Assembly: GCA_947626025.1 (NCBI GenBank)
Contig: CANQQQ010000001.1
Location: 1-57,019, forward strand
Source of the DNA: an uncultured Clostridia bacterium
Lineage (GTDB): Bacteria > Bacillota > Clostridia > TANB77 > CAG-508
Direction of reading: 5' to 3'
Length of the DNA stretch: 57,019 bases
Of the stretch, positions 10,140 through 18,889 are shown one piece after another (the first letter of the stretch is position 1; each line of letters starts with the position of its first letter). Position numbers and translations under genes: made by a program. Under the pieces are notes generated by a model. It saw nothing but the letters and a program-made list of their open reading frames with translations. It was not told where the DNA came from and searched no databases.

Positions 10140-10343
10140 TTAACCATGATAGAACTCTTTGAAACGCGAATCGTTCCAATCGACCTTGTTCCACTTGCTT
10201 TGGCTTTTCACCTCTAAACGGTGAATGTCGATGCCTGTTGGACAATATTGACACTTTGTTCTGTCAATTGGTCGAAACCGTTTTTCTGCATTAGCAATAC
10301 ATTCCATGCATTTTTGATTCAGTTCGTCCATCGTTTGTTCCAA
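10140..10343 (-). CDS. Small Cys-rich (probable zinc-binding) protein, unknown function
   Basis: A 67-residue protein with four cysteines in two CxxC pairs (KCMECI near residue 11 and KCQYCPTG near residue 34), spaced like a small zinc ribbon, and two further possible ligands (H41 and the H near the C-terminus). The start is a TTG with GGGAGG eight bases upstream. The sequence is visibly richer in G and C than most of the window (for example around 10150-10290), similar to the ddh gene nearby, and may be a recent arrival. I do not recognise a named family and assign no function. Confidence 0.7.
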   Translation of the reverse strand: MEQTMDELNQKCMECIANAEKRFRPIDRTKCQYCPTGIDIHRLEVKSQSKWNKVDWNDSRFKEFYHG

Positions 10344-10457
10344 AATACATACCTCCCTTGGGAATATAAATTTTATATTAATATATCACAAAAATGGTTC
10401 GTTTTCAATATCTTATATAATAAAATTTTTCACTTTAGTGTTCCTTGATAATTTTTA

Positions 10458-11276
10458 CTATTTTTTTGCTAAGATAACTAATCTATAGTTATCATCCTCA
10501 GTACAAGTAGATATTGCTATTTGAGTGCTACTGCTTTTATTCATATAACTTAAATCTTCAGCAGTAATTCTAATTTTATCATAAACTGTGTATTCTACTC
10601 TATTACCGTCTAAGGTCGTTACATATATTTTGTCTCCTACATTAAGGTTTTTGTTTTTACCAAAAATATTGTTATAGTTATGTCCTACTATTAAGCTACT
10701 TCCACTTTCATTTAATTTTCCTGTTGAATATAGAAAACATGGTCCTGTATCCATACCTTTTACTGTTACCTTGCTAAATATAGGCATATTAAGTCCTGTT
10801 TTTGGTATTTCAATTTTTCCTATTGTAGCTAGCCCATTATATTCACTTGATATACCAATTTGTTGTGTTTTAGTACTATTATTTTCTGTTGTACTTGAAT
10901 TTGTATTAGTCTTTAATTGATTTACAGTTGTATTACCTCTTGTAGTTGTACTAGTACTCCTAGAGGTGCTACTCTTTGTTGAATTTGATTTTGAAGTGTT
11001 AGTATCCTCAGTTATTTTAGTTGTTGATTCTTCAATTAACTGTGTACTAGAACTTTCATTTTGTTCAATAGTTTCATTCTGCTCAATAATCTGATTTGAA
11101 GTATTTTCTTCATACATGCATGATACTGTTTTTTCTTTTATCGTTGCTTTTTCTATTGTATTTCTTTTAATCTCATCATTGGTGAAAAAATTGCTAGTGA
11201 CAATTACAGAAGCTAAAAATATAATACTAATGCTAATTGTAATTGCACACTTTATATGTTCATTACACATAAGCAT
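10458..11276 (-). CDS. Sortase (cysteine transpeptidase)
   Basis: Membrane-anchored sortase that would attach secreted proteins to peptidoglycan or polymerise them. An N-terminal membrane segment (about residues 10-30) is followed by a long low-complexity Ser/Thr/Asn linker (about 55-145), then the catalytic beta-barrel starting IGKIEIPKTGLNMPIF. Catalytic residues are visible: the His in VGHNYNN, the Cys in ISTCTEDD and the Arg in NYRLVIL. The class cannot be assigned safely; the compact barrel resembles classes D/E. No LPxTG-type sorting signal was found in any protein of this window, so its substrates lie elsewhere. The start has AAAGGAG. Confidence 0.9.
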   Translation of the reverse strand: MLMCNEHIKCAITISISIIFLASVIVTSNFFTNDEIKRNTIEKATIKEKTVSCMYEENTSNQIIEQNETIEQNESSSTQLIEESTTKITEDTNTSKSNSTKSSTSRSTSTTTRGNTTVNQLKTNTNSSTTENNSTKTQQIGISSEYNGLATIGKIEIPKTGLNMPIFSKVTVKGMDTGPCFLYSTGKLNESGSSLIVGHNYNNIFGKNKNLNVGDKIYVTTLDGNRVEYTVYDKIRITAEDLSYMNKSSSTQIAISTCTEDDNYRLVILAKK

Positions 11277-11493
11277 TTTTTCACTCCTTTTATAAAATTA
11301 CAGTGATATTATATCACATTATTTTACATAATTCAATAATAATTAGTTATTTTATGTAAATTTCTTTGAAATATATGCCATTTTTTCTTTTGGTCGAGTT
11401 TTAAGTTTCCAAACAAAGTGAGGAAATCTTAAAGGCAATATCAATTGTAGCATTATTATCTAATATGAATTCATAGAAATTTCCTATTAGATA

Positions 11494-11525
11494 ATAAGGA
11501 GCATAGTGTTTCCACCATGCTCTTA
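11494..11525 (-). terminator. Stem-loop terminator downstream of ddh
   Basis: On the minus strand TAAGAGCATGGTG pairs with CACTATGCTCCTTA around GAAA with one mismatch and one bulge, then TTATTATC. It lies 24 bases after the ddh stop. Confidence 0.65.
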
Positions 11526-11548
11526 TTTTTAGGACTCAAAAACTCTGT

Positions 11549-12535
11549 TTAAATCATTGTTAATAGTACATCACTAGTCAATGGGCTAAGCTTTGCTGGA
11601 GGAACATCAAGCACTGTTAAAGCTCCAAACTTCTCTTCCTGATTCATACAATATGCTGCCCTTGCATATGCAACCAGAACTGAACCTGTAAATTCAGGAT
11701 TTGAGTCGAGCTTTAATGAGTACTCAATTACCTGCTTGTTGTGTTCATCGCCTGTTTCACCGACATGGAATACCATTCCTGCATGTGGCATCGTGGAGTG
11801 GTTCCTTTCCATTTCCTCTTCACTAATAAAGTAAACTGTAGTGTCATAGTCAGCAAAATATTTAGGCATACTCGTAATTTCATTTTCTATTCTTTCCCTG
11901 TCTGCTCCTTCTTCAGCTACAACATAGCATACCCTCGTATGCTTTTCTCTGGTCGTCAATATAGGATTTTCGCCATTTCTCACACGCTGTACTGCAGATT
12001 CAACAGGTATAGTGTACTGGCGAGCATCTTTAACTCCTTTGATACGCCGTACTGCGTCTGAATGTCCCTGACTTACACCATATCCCCAAAATGTTTGAGT
12101 GTATCCATCAGGTAAAATTGCACTAGCATACACCCTATTCAGTGAAAATAACCCTGGGTCCCAGCCCGTAGAAATAATTGCTGTCTTTTTGCCCGTTTTT
12201 GCAATTTCGTTCATTTTAGCAAAATATTTTGGTATATCAGCATGCGTGTCAAAACTATCTACTGTATTATACCAAGCAGCAATTTGAGGTCCTTGCGCAG
12301 GCAAGTCTGTTGCAGATCCGCCACACAAAATCATAACATCAATATAATTAATATAATAATCATTGAACATATCATAATAATTATTGACAGCCACACGTGA
12401 TGCTGGAATGATTGTGCTTGGGTCTCTTCTGGTAAAGATAGCAACTAATTCGATGTCAGTAGCTTTCATACATGCTGCCTCGACTCCTTTACCAACATTA
12501 CCATAACCTACAATACCTACTCTGATTTTTTTCAT
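11549..12535 (-). CDS. ddh: meso-diaminopimelate D-dehydrogenase
   Basis: NADPH-dependent enzyme that interconverts tetrahydrodipicolinate, ammonia and meso-diaminopimelate in one step, bypassing the acyl-intermediate branches of lysine/DAP biosynthesis. The N-terminal Rossmann motif is VGIVGYGNVGKGVE (about residues 7-20). Family-specific stretches follow: CGGSATDLPAQGP, SFDTHADIP, STGWDPGLFSLNR and WGYGVSQGHSDAVRRIKGVKDA. The length of 328 is typical. The gene is clearly GC-richer than its neighbours (many stretches near 45% by eye), with a hairpin of AGAGCG and CGCTCT in its leader, which suggests horizontal acquisition. It appears to be transcribed alone. DAP-type peptidoglycan in this organism is inferred from it. 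Confidence 0.95.
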   Translation of the reverse strand: MKKIRVGIVGYGNVGKGVEAACMKATDIELVAIFTRRDPSTIIPASRVAVNNYYDMFNDYYINYIDVMILCGGSATDLPAQGPQIAAWYNTVDSFDTHADIPKYFAKMNEIAKTGKKTAIISTGWDPGLFSLNRVYASAILPDGYTQTFWGYGVSQGHSDAVRRIKGVKDARQYTIPVESAVQRVRNGENPILTTREKHTRVCYVVAEEGADRERIENEITSMPKYFADYDTTVYFISEEEMERNHSTMPHAGMVFHVGETGDEHNKQVIEYSLKLDSNPEFTGSVLVAYARAAYCMNQEEKFGALTVLDVPPAKLSPLTSDVLLTMI

Positions 12536-12561
12536 GATGTTGTTGTCCTTTTCCTTTCTCT

Positions 12562-12579
12562 AGAGCGCAATAACGCTCT
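12562..12579 (-). other. Leader hairpin in front of ddh
   Basis: AGAGCG (12562-12567) and CGCTCT (12574-12579) form a GC-rich 6-bp stem with a 6-base loop, about 25 bases upstream of the ddh start. It could be the end of an upstream transcript, a leader structure or a regulator site; no uridine tract is obvious on the minus strand. Confidence 0.35.
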
Positions 12580-12651
12580 GCGGCTAAAAATTGTTTTTGT
12601 TACTATGGTATTATAACACTCTATACAAATTATGTCAATTTCAAAAACTAT

Positions 12652-13701
12652 TTAGTCACCAATATCAAAACCCTCACTTTCTTTTTCATTGCTTACTTTT
12701 GTATTAGTGATCTCTTCAATTTTTCCTTTTTTATAATCTATCATTGCATTTATTAATTTTTTCTCATATAGTGATTTGTCGTTTTCTCTTGCATTGACAT
12801 ATGCTGTTCCAGCATTTAATAAATTTCCCATTTTTTCGGCTAATGAATTTTCATCAATTTTATCAATTTCTTCGTTCCCTGAATATCCCCTTTCAAAATG
12901 AGAAGAGACTCCAACAGCAATCTCTTTTAGTTCTCCATTAATGCTTATATATACTAACTCGCCTGTAGATCCCATAACTTGGGATAATTCATTTTCTTTT
13001 CCATATGTTTTATCGCATACTCTTATGATTTTATCTCCATTCTTAGTAAAATCTTCATATATTATCTCATCAAAATTGCCCAAAGTCGATCTATATAATT
13101 TTACATTTTCTACATTTATTTTTTCATCATTTATTCTGTTATACTCTTCTACATATTCTTTTTTTACATAGTTTAATATTTCTTCATCATTTTCTAATGC
13201 TTTAACTTCCTGTGTAACTGTGTTTTCTAGTTCATATAAGTCAATCAATTCACTTTCTTTTTCCCCATGTTTAACAACAATTTCATTATCTTGGCTTACT
13301 TTGTATTTATCTCTAAAGCTAAGTTCTTTTTGGTCCTTGACTTCAATTACCACTTTTCCATCGATTTCTGCAGTATCTATATTTATACCATACTCTGTTT
13401 TTGTTACTCCTTCAACTGTACCACTACCCTCATTTAAGGCATATCCTGTTCCTAAACCTATAGCCCCTGATAGAATAATTGATGTGGCAGTTAGCATAGC
13501 TCTGTTTTTCATCTTTTTCGCATTGTTGTCAACTATTTGTTTTCTTATCTTTCTTCTAACATCAATATCAGGCTTTTCACCTGTTTCTTCAGTAATTCTT
13601 TCTATAACTTCATTATATTCTTTTTTGGATTTATTTCTAGTCATATTAATAAATATGCTTCTTTCTATCTGTTTAAATCTAGATTCTTTTTTTTCTTTCA
13701 T
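12652..13701 (-). CDS. Single-pass membrane protein of unknown function
   Basis: A 349-residue protein not recognised as a named family. The first 70 residues are highly charged and predicted cytoplasmic (a Lys/Arg/Glu-rich helix, IERITEETGEKPDIDVRRKIRKQI). One hydrophobic segment follows (about residues 68-88, AMLTATSIILSGAIGLGTGYAL), then an acidic extracellular region of about 260 residues rich in Glu, Asp, Lys and Asn with no cysteines. The topology (cytoplasmic head, one helix, extracellular tail) resembles anti-sigma or sensor proteins, but there is no sigma factor next to it and no motif proves this. The start has a strong AGGAGGAAC site. Apparently a single-gene unit. Confidence 0.75.
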   Translation of the reverse strand: MKEKKESRFKQIERSIFINMTRNKSKKEYNEVIERITEETGEKPDIDVRRKIRKQIVDNNAKKMKNRAMLTATSIILSGAIGLGTGYALNEGSGTVEGVTKTEYGINIDTAEIDGKVVIEVKDQKELSFRDKYKVSQDNEIVVKHGEKESELIDLYELENTVTQEVKALENDEEILNYVKKEYVEEYNRINDEKINVENVKLYRSTLGNFDEIIYEDFTKNGDKIIRVCDKTYGKENELSQVMGSTGELVYISINGELKEIAVGVSSHFERGYSGNEEIDKIDENSLAEKMGNLLNAGTAYVNARENDKSLYEKKLINAMIDYKKGKIEEITNTKVSNEKESEGFDIGD

Positions 13702-13820
13702 CGTTTGTTCCTCCTAATTCTAAGTTATATTAAATTAATAAAGATGTCAATATTTTTTTTCAATAATTTAACTCTACTATTTACTATGTTCGTGGTAATG
13801 GTGTTCGTTTTCTAAATTTT

Positions 13821-14867
13821 TTATTCGATGGTATGATCTTTTTCATTCTCTTTATTATTTAATTTTTCTTCCTTTTTATCTCTTACTGTGTATATCATTA
13901 CTATAACTGAACTAATTATTACAAATAAATAAAAGTTCACTCCTCTATTTAATAACATTGCTTCATTAAGCATTTCATTAGAGTATATATTTCTAAACAT
14001 CTCTAAAAATGCACCTTCACTAACTCCAACTGCTCCTGGAGATGGAATTCCAGAAACGGTGGCATATAAAACTGATTGCATTGATATTATTTGCCAAATA
14101 TTATATTCATTTAAACCAAAAGAACGATATACCCAATATGATATGCTATAAAATATTAAAAATTGAACATAAGTGGTTAGCAATGCTTTTAATATTATAT
14201 TCCCATTAGATTTTATATATGTTGCACTAAATTGATATTTAGTTAGCTCATTTTCAATTATGTTCTTTTTTTCTTCTATATTCTTTACTTTGAAAAATTT
14301 TAATAGTCTAATCACTATATTAATTAATCCATTCGTCATTCTTTTTGATAGTACTGATATCAATAGCAATGTTAACGCCGTAGCATTAAGAAAAATTCCT
14401 AGTATAAAAAACCAAATTAATAGCCAACTCATATATTTATAATTAAAAAATAAGCTAATTATAGCAATAGAAATTGTTACTATTTGTATACAAGTTAAAT
14501 TTATTAGAAGAGTTAATGTAGAATTTGCAACTGATATTTTATCTTTATTCATATAATAGATCTGCATTGGTTGTCCTCCACTTGCAGCTGGTGTTACAGA
14601 ACTAAAGAAAAAACCTATAAGAGCATATTTTATATTTCTATAAATTGTTGACTTTTCGCCCAATGCCTTTAATGTTCTTCCTATGTTTATAGCCTCACAT
14701 ACTAAATAAACACACATACACGCAATAGCAATTAATATGTATTTTAAATCTATTCCTGATAGTACATTCATTATATTATTTATATCTTTTCCTTTGAATA
14801 TAATATAAAAAGTCAATAATATTATTAGTACAAATAATATTAAATTTCTTAAATATTTCTTTTTCAT
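13821..14867 (-). CDS. Flippase-like domain integral membrane protein (UPF0104/AglD-like)
   Basis: A 348-residue polytopic membrane protein with about eight hydrophobic helices. It carries the lysylphosphatidylglycerol-synthetase transmembrane (flippase-like) domain hallmarks: the early EAINIGRTLKAL segment, SSVTPAASGGQPMQIYYM around residues 91-108 and SGIPSPGAVGVSEGAFLEMF near 275. Related domains occur as the flippase half of MprF and as stand-alone proteins near lipid or glycan synthesis genes. Without the synthetase half it would at most translocate a lipid; the substrate is unknown. Its own stop lies in open AT-rich DNA and the start is preceded by a weak GAGGGA. Confidence 0.85.
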   Translation of the reverse strand: MKKKYLRNLILFVLIILLTFYIIFKGKDINNIMNVLSGIDLKYILIAIACMCVYLVCEAINIGRTLKALGEKSTIYRNIKYALIGFFFSSVTPAASGGQPMQIYYMNKDKISVANSTLTLLINLTCIQIVTISIAIISLFFNYKYMSWLLIWFFILGIFLNATALTLLLISVLSKRMTNGLINIVIRLLKFFKVKNIEEKKNIIENELTKYQFSATYIKSNGNIILKALLTTYVQFLIFYSISYWVYRSFGLNEYNIWQIISMQSVLYATVSGIPSPGAVGVSEGAFLEMFRNIYSNEMLNEAMLLNRGVNFYLFVIISSVIVMIYTVRDKKEEKLNNKENEKDHTIE

Positions 14868-14930
14868 CTTTAATTGTATCCCTCTTTATTTTTCATTTAT
14901 GCGAATATTAATTTTTTTAATAATATCATA

Positions 14931-14959
14931 AAAGCAGATAATTTTCAATTATCTGCTTT
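14931..14959. terminator. Stem-loop terminator between ZIP transporter and flippase-like genes
   Basis: AAAGCAGATAAT (14931-14942) pairs perfectly with ATTATCTGCTTT (14948-14959). T-rich sequence follows on the minus strand. The sequence is closely related to hairpins at 21582-21604 and 33467-33495. Confidence 0.75.
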
Positions 14960-14975
14960 AAAAAATATTTAAAGA

Positions 14976-15737
14976 TTATCCTAACGCAATATCTAAGATC
15001 ATCATAACAGAAAAACCTATAGTTACACCAATTACACCTAACATAGATTTTGTTCCACTATGCATTTCTGGTATCAGTTCTTCAACAACTACAAATATCA
15101 TAGCACCTGCTGCAAATGCTAACAAATATGGTAATATAGGTACTACTATATTAGTTAATAATATAGTTATAATAGCTGCAATTGGTTCAACTATACCTGA
15201 CATTACTCCATATAAAAATGATTTTCCTTTACCCATTTTTTTCATTTTTAATGGCATTGAAATAATTGCGCCTTCTGGAATGTTTTGAATTGCTATACCT
15301 ATTGCTAAAACAATTGCCTCTAATAAAGTTATTCCTGTATTTCCTGCTAAAAATCCTGCAAAGCACACTCCTACTGCCATTCCTTCCGGAATATTATGTA
15401 GAGTTACAGAAAATAATAACATATTTAGCTTTTTTCCATTTGGTTTGTTTTCAAATTTTTGAGCTATTTTATTTATAAAAAGTAAAAACACTACACCTAA
15501 TGATAAACCCACTGATGGTGGTATCCATGATATTACTCCTTGATTTTCAGCCATTTCGACAGCTGGTAGTATAAGTGACCATACACTAGCAGCAATCATT
15601 ACACCTGATGCAAAACCTACAATAATCTTTTGAAACTTTTCGCTCATATTTTTTGTCATAAAAAATACAAAACTACTACCAAAACTTGTTCCAATAAACG
15701 GTATTAAAATTCCTCCAATACTATATAATATATCCAA
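14976..15737 (-). CDS. ZIP family divalent metal transporter
   Basis: A 253-residue, eight-helix metal-ion permease of the ZIP family (ZupT/GufA-like). The metal-binding signatures are clear: TLHNIPEGMAVGV in helix 4 (about residues 111-123) and IAIQNIPEGAIISMPL in helix 5 (about 147-162), with a His-poor cytoplasmic loop between helices 3 and 4. It would bring zinc, iron or manganese into the cell; the exact ion cannot be read from the sequence. The start ATG follows GGAGGACAAAACG. Terminators flank it and no metal-regulator site was recognised, so it looks monocistronic. Confidence 0.92.
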   Translation of the reverse strand: MDILYSIGGILIPFIGTSFGSSFVFFMTKNMSEKFQKIIVGFASGVMIAASVWSLILPAVEMAENQGVISWIPPSVGLSLGVVFLLFINKIAQKFENKPNGKKLNMLLFSVTLHNIPEGMAVGVCFAGFLAGNTGITLLEAIVLAIGIAIQNIPEGAIISMPLKMKKMGKGKSFLYGVMSGIVEPIAAIITILLTNIVVPILPYLLAFAAGAMIFVVVEELIPEMHSGTKSMLGVIGVTIGFSVMMILDIALG

Positions 15738-15893
15738 CGTTTTGTCCTCCTATATTATATAATATTCGTAATTTGATATTATGTTAATGTTATTGGAATT
15801 CTTTATAAAAAACACCAGAAGTCATCATTTTCTTAATCTTTATATTATTTACGAGATAAAATTTGCATACACTTTTTCTTGTGAAGCTATTTT

Positions 15894-17915
15894 TTAAAGT
15901 ACAGTATCAAATATTGCTTTAACTTTAGGCAATAAATAGTGACTTCCTCCTCTATTTTTTACATCTTGAACCATACTTATAATTAGCATCTGTTTACTAT
16001 TGTTCTCATCTGCAACAAATGCATTAAACCATCCAATTTCTGTTCCATTTTCATCGTCTTTTGAATCTTTTATTTCAGCTGTTCCTGTTTTTCCTGCAAT
16101 TATTGCTTTATCAGTTTTTGCAGAATGTGCTGTTCCTCCAGGGTTTTCTACAACTTGTATTAAATCTTGTTTTATTGTATTTGCAGCTTCTTTTGAAAAT
16201 GCATTTTCAACATAATATGATTTTGCTTTACCATATTCTATATAAGGTTGTATCATATTTCCCTCATTAACAAAAGCAGAATATATAGATGCTATATGTA
16301 ATGGATTCACTAACACTTGACCTTGACCATATCCACTGTCTGCCAACTGCACTTCACTCTCAAATTCGTTGCTATTAGAAAATTTTGAAGAGTTCATTGC
16401 TTGAATAAATTCTATTGGCTTATTAAATCCTATTTTTGTAAATTGTTCTTTTAATGTTTTAGCTCCTATTTTTAATGCAGATTTGGCAAAATAGATATTG
16501 TCAGAATATATTAATGCATTTTGTAAATTTGCTTTGCCACTATATTGAGCCAATGTAGTTATTTTATAAGTACCCCAACTTTCATCTTTCTGCCATGAAC
16601 TTCCACTTGTTCCAAAATCTTCATCAGCGGTAAATTTGCCTGTTGTAAGTCCTATAGCTCCTATTACTGGTTTTAATGATGAACCTGGCGCCCATGTTGC
16701 TTGATATCTATTATATAATGGTTTTGATTCGTCATTTGTCATTGTATTCCATTTGTTTTGAGATATTCCTAATACAAAATCATTTGGATCATACGAAGGT
16801 GTACTCACCATTGCAAGTACCTCACCTGTTTTTGGATTAATTACTACTGTTGATCCTTTATCTTGCGAATATTGTCTATATACAGTATCCTGTATGTTTA
16901 AATCTATCGTTAATTTTATATCTTCACCGTCTTTTACATCTATTTTAGCTATTGTACTTTTCTTTGTACCATTTGCATCAGTAATGTATATTTCAGCTCC
17001 ATTAGTACCTCTTAGTCTATCCTCATAAATTTTTTCAAGTCCAGTTTTTCCTATTACACTTGATGAAGTATAACCTTTTCCTTCATTTTCTTTTAAATCA
17101 TCTGCGGTTACAACTTGAACATATCCAATTAAATGAGCTATTTCTTCTCCACTTGGATACACTCTAGCAGTAGCATCTATTATTTTTACTCCTTTAACTA
17201 CTAATAATTTTTCTTTTAAGTCAAAATTATTTTTTGCAACCATTTTTAATGGTACAAAAGTATCATCTTTTACATAAGATTGATTCAAGTTCTTATTTAT
17301 TGTATCAACTTCTATATCTAATAGTTCTGCTAATCTTTCAATATCTTTTTGTTTTGTGTCATTATTCATCTTCCCTGGAACTAATCCAACAGAAGATACT
17401 GTGCCTTGCTGTGCAAGTACAATATTATTTCTGTCTAATATACTTCCTCTCTTTGCAGTTTGACTTGAAACTCTAACTTTGTCAGTATTATTTAGTTCAG
17501 GAAATATCAAATTAGATGACCATTGTATGCAATATTTATTATCTTTTCTTGTTAAAGTAGCTGAGTTTTGAAAAGATATTTCTCCTGCTATTGTTTGCAT
17601 AGACATATTATAATTTATTTTAGTATTATCATTATCAACTTTTTCTGTGCTATCTATTGATAATTTTATATCTGTCAATTCAATTCCTTGATAAATGTTT
17701 TTATTCCTATTTATGTATTCTTCTTTACTAATAACACTATTATCTATTAACTCATACATAGCTTCATAATTTTTATCATTAGCATATGAAAAATAATCTC
17801 TTAACACTTTCTCTGGATTGCCTTCCTTATTCTTACCAATCACAAATATAAGTGCTATTAGTGTTAATATTACTACTATAACTATACTTAATACAATAAT
17901 ACGTTTTTTCTTCAT
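15894..17915 (-). CDS. Class B penicillin-binding protein, MecA/PBP2a-like
   Basis: Membrane-anchored DD-transpeptidase that crosslinks peptidoglycan. One N-terminal helix (about residues 5-27) is followed by a MecA-N (NTF2-like) domain (about 33-145, PEKVLRDYFSYANDKNYEAM onward), a PBP-dimer domain (RGSILDRNNIVLAQQG near 160) and a transpeptidase domain. All three penicillin-binding motifs are present: SSLK (about 411-414), SDN in IYSDNIYFA (about 474-476) and KTGTAE (about 611-616). The MecA-N plus dimer plus transpeptidase architecture defines subclass B1, which includes Staphylococcus PBP2a and Enterococcus PBP5, known for low beta-lactam affinity. Whether this member confers resistance cannot be told from sequence. 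The start ATG has GGGGGATAGAAG upstream. Confidence 0.93.
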   Translation of the reverse strand: MKKKRIIVLSIVIVVILTLIALIFVIGKNKEGNPEKVLRDYFSYANDKNYEAMYELIDNSVISKEEYINRNKNIYQGIELTDIKLSIDSTEKVDNDNTKINYNMSMQTIAGEISFQNSATLTRKDNKYCIQWSSNLIFPELNNTDKVRVSSQTAKRGSILDRNNIVLAQQGTVSSVGLVPGKMNNDTKQKDIERLAELLDIEVDTINKNLNQSYVKDDTFVPLKMVAKNNFDLKEKLLVVKGVKIIDATARVYPSGEEIAHLIGYVQVVTADDLKENEGKGYTSSSVIGKTGLEKIYEDRLRGTNGAEIYITDANGTKKSTIAKIDVKDGEDIKLTIDLNIQDTVYRQYSQDKGSTVVINPKTGEVLAMVSTPSYDPNDFVLGISQNKWNTMTNDESKPLYNRYQATWAPGSSLKPVIGAIGLTTGKFTADEDFGTSGSSWQKDESWGTYKITTLAQYSGKANLQNALIYSDNIYFAKSALKIGAKTLKEQFTKIGFNKPIEFIQAMNSSKFSNSNEFESEVQLADSGYGQGQVLVNPLHIASIYSAFVNEGNMIQPYIEYGKAKSYYVENAFSKEAANTIKQDLIQVVENPGGTAHSAKTDKAIIAGKTGTAEIKDSKDDENGTEIGWFNAFVADENNSKQMLIISMVQDVKNRGGSHYLLPKVKAIFDTVL

Positions 17916-18114
17916 CTTCTATCCCCCTATTTTCTATATTTAAATTTCATCCTTATTATATCATAAAAGCTAATAAGTAGTGAATACATATTTTTATAAA
18001 TTGTAATTTTCTACTCTTTTAATTTATATACAAATATTTAAATTTCTTTAATAGATAAATTAGTATTTGTATATATCTATTCAATAATAATTTGCTTGAT
18101 TATTTTAACATAAA

Positions 18115-18160
18115 ATGAACCCAAATGATTAAACAAATTTGTCTAATAATTTGGATTCAT
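18115..18160 (-). terminator. Terminator downstream of hsp20
   Basis: On the minus strand ATGAATCCAAAT pairs with ATTTGGGTTCAT as the base of a long imperfect stem, followed by TTTTATG. It lies 22 bases past the hsp20 stop. The remaining AT-rich stretch 17934-18114 holds no gene. Confidence 0.65.
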
Positions 18161-18182
18161 CTTATCTAGTTTTTATATATTG

Positions 18183-18605
18183 TTATTCTTCAATTTGTAT
18201 ATATTTTTTCTCAGGTATTTCTTTCTTTTCATCTTTTTTTGGTACTTCTAATTTTAACATTCCATTTTTAAAAGATGCTTTTATATCTTCACTTTGTACT
18301 TCACTTCCTACATAAAAACTTCTTGAACATGAACCTACATATCTTTCTTTTCGTATAAACTTTCCGTCTTCTTTTTCTTCTATATTAGAATTTACCTCTG
18401 CATGAACTGTTAAATACCCATCTTCTACTTCTATTTTTATATTTTCTTTTTCATATCCTGGTAGTTCAACTTCAATTAAATATTTGTCTTCTTCCTCCTT
18501 AATATCTGTTTTCATTATTCTGCTTTCATGTTCTGAAAAAAACGGATCTGTAAACATTTCTTCCAATAAATCAAATTCATTTTTTCTTCTTGGTATCATC
18601 ATCAT
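18183..18605 (-). CDS. Hsp20/alpha-crystallin family small heat-shock protein
   Basis: ATP-independent holdase chaperone. A short N-terminal region (FDLLEEMFTDPFF) precedes a complete alpha-crystallin domain of about 90 residues (TDIKEEEDKYLIEVELPGYEKENIKIEVEDGYLTVHAE...), which contains the SFYVGSEVQSEDIKASFKNGMLKLEVPK segment with the conserved (A/F)xxxxGxLxx(x)P motif. The charged C-terminal tail carries IQI, an I-x-I type anchoring motif. The length of 140 is typical. The start was chosen at the first of three ATG codons behind AAAGGAAG. A CIRCE-like operator overlaps the apparent promoter 90-135 bases upstream, so HrcA control is likely. Confidence 0.95.
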   Translation of the reverse strand: MMMIPRRKNEFDLLEEMFTDPFFSEHESRIMKTDIKEEEDKYLIEVELPGYEKENIKIEVEDGYLTVHAEVNSNIEEKEDGKFIRKERYVGSCSRSFYVGSEVQSEDIKASFKNGMLKLEVPKKDEKKEIPEKKYIQIEE

Positions 18606-18697
18606 ATCAATCTACTTCCTTTCATTTCTACGTGTTGACACCTTTTTTAGGTAGCACATATTTTATTATTAAAAGATATCTTTTATTTTATACATAT

Positions 18698-18740
18698 ATA
18701 TTATCATTACATTTTAGCAATATCAATAGTAGAGTGCTAA
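18698..18740 (-). promoter_or_regulatory. hsp20 promoter overlapped by a CIRCE-like HrcA operator
   Basis: On the minus strand TTAGCACTC (18740-18732), a 9-base spacer and TATTGCTAA (18722-18714) match the CIRCE consensus at 9/9 and 7/9 positions. The -35 hexamer TTGATA (18726-18721) sits inside the operator, and TAATAT (18703-18698) follows after exactly 17 bases. The arrangement fits repression of hsp20 by HrcA. The hrcA gene is not in this window. Confidence 0.8.
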
Positions 18741-18889
18741 AATTCACAAAATTTTCACATTTTCTAAATTATCATTTAATGATGTAAAAACCTTCTACCT
18801 TTTTAGAATTCTAATTATTATGACAGTTTATTATTTCGTATTTTACTATTCAAAAACTGGTTTATTATATGATACTTTTCAATTTTCAT

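Noticed and set aside
13220-13717. A 165-codon plus-strand frame of hydrophobic Ser/Phe-rich sequence
   Set aside because: It mirrors the charged-residue codons of the membrane protein at 12652-13701; no start signal.
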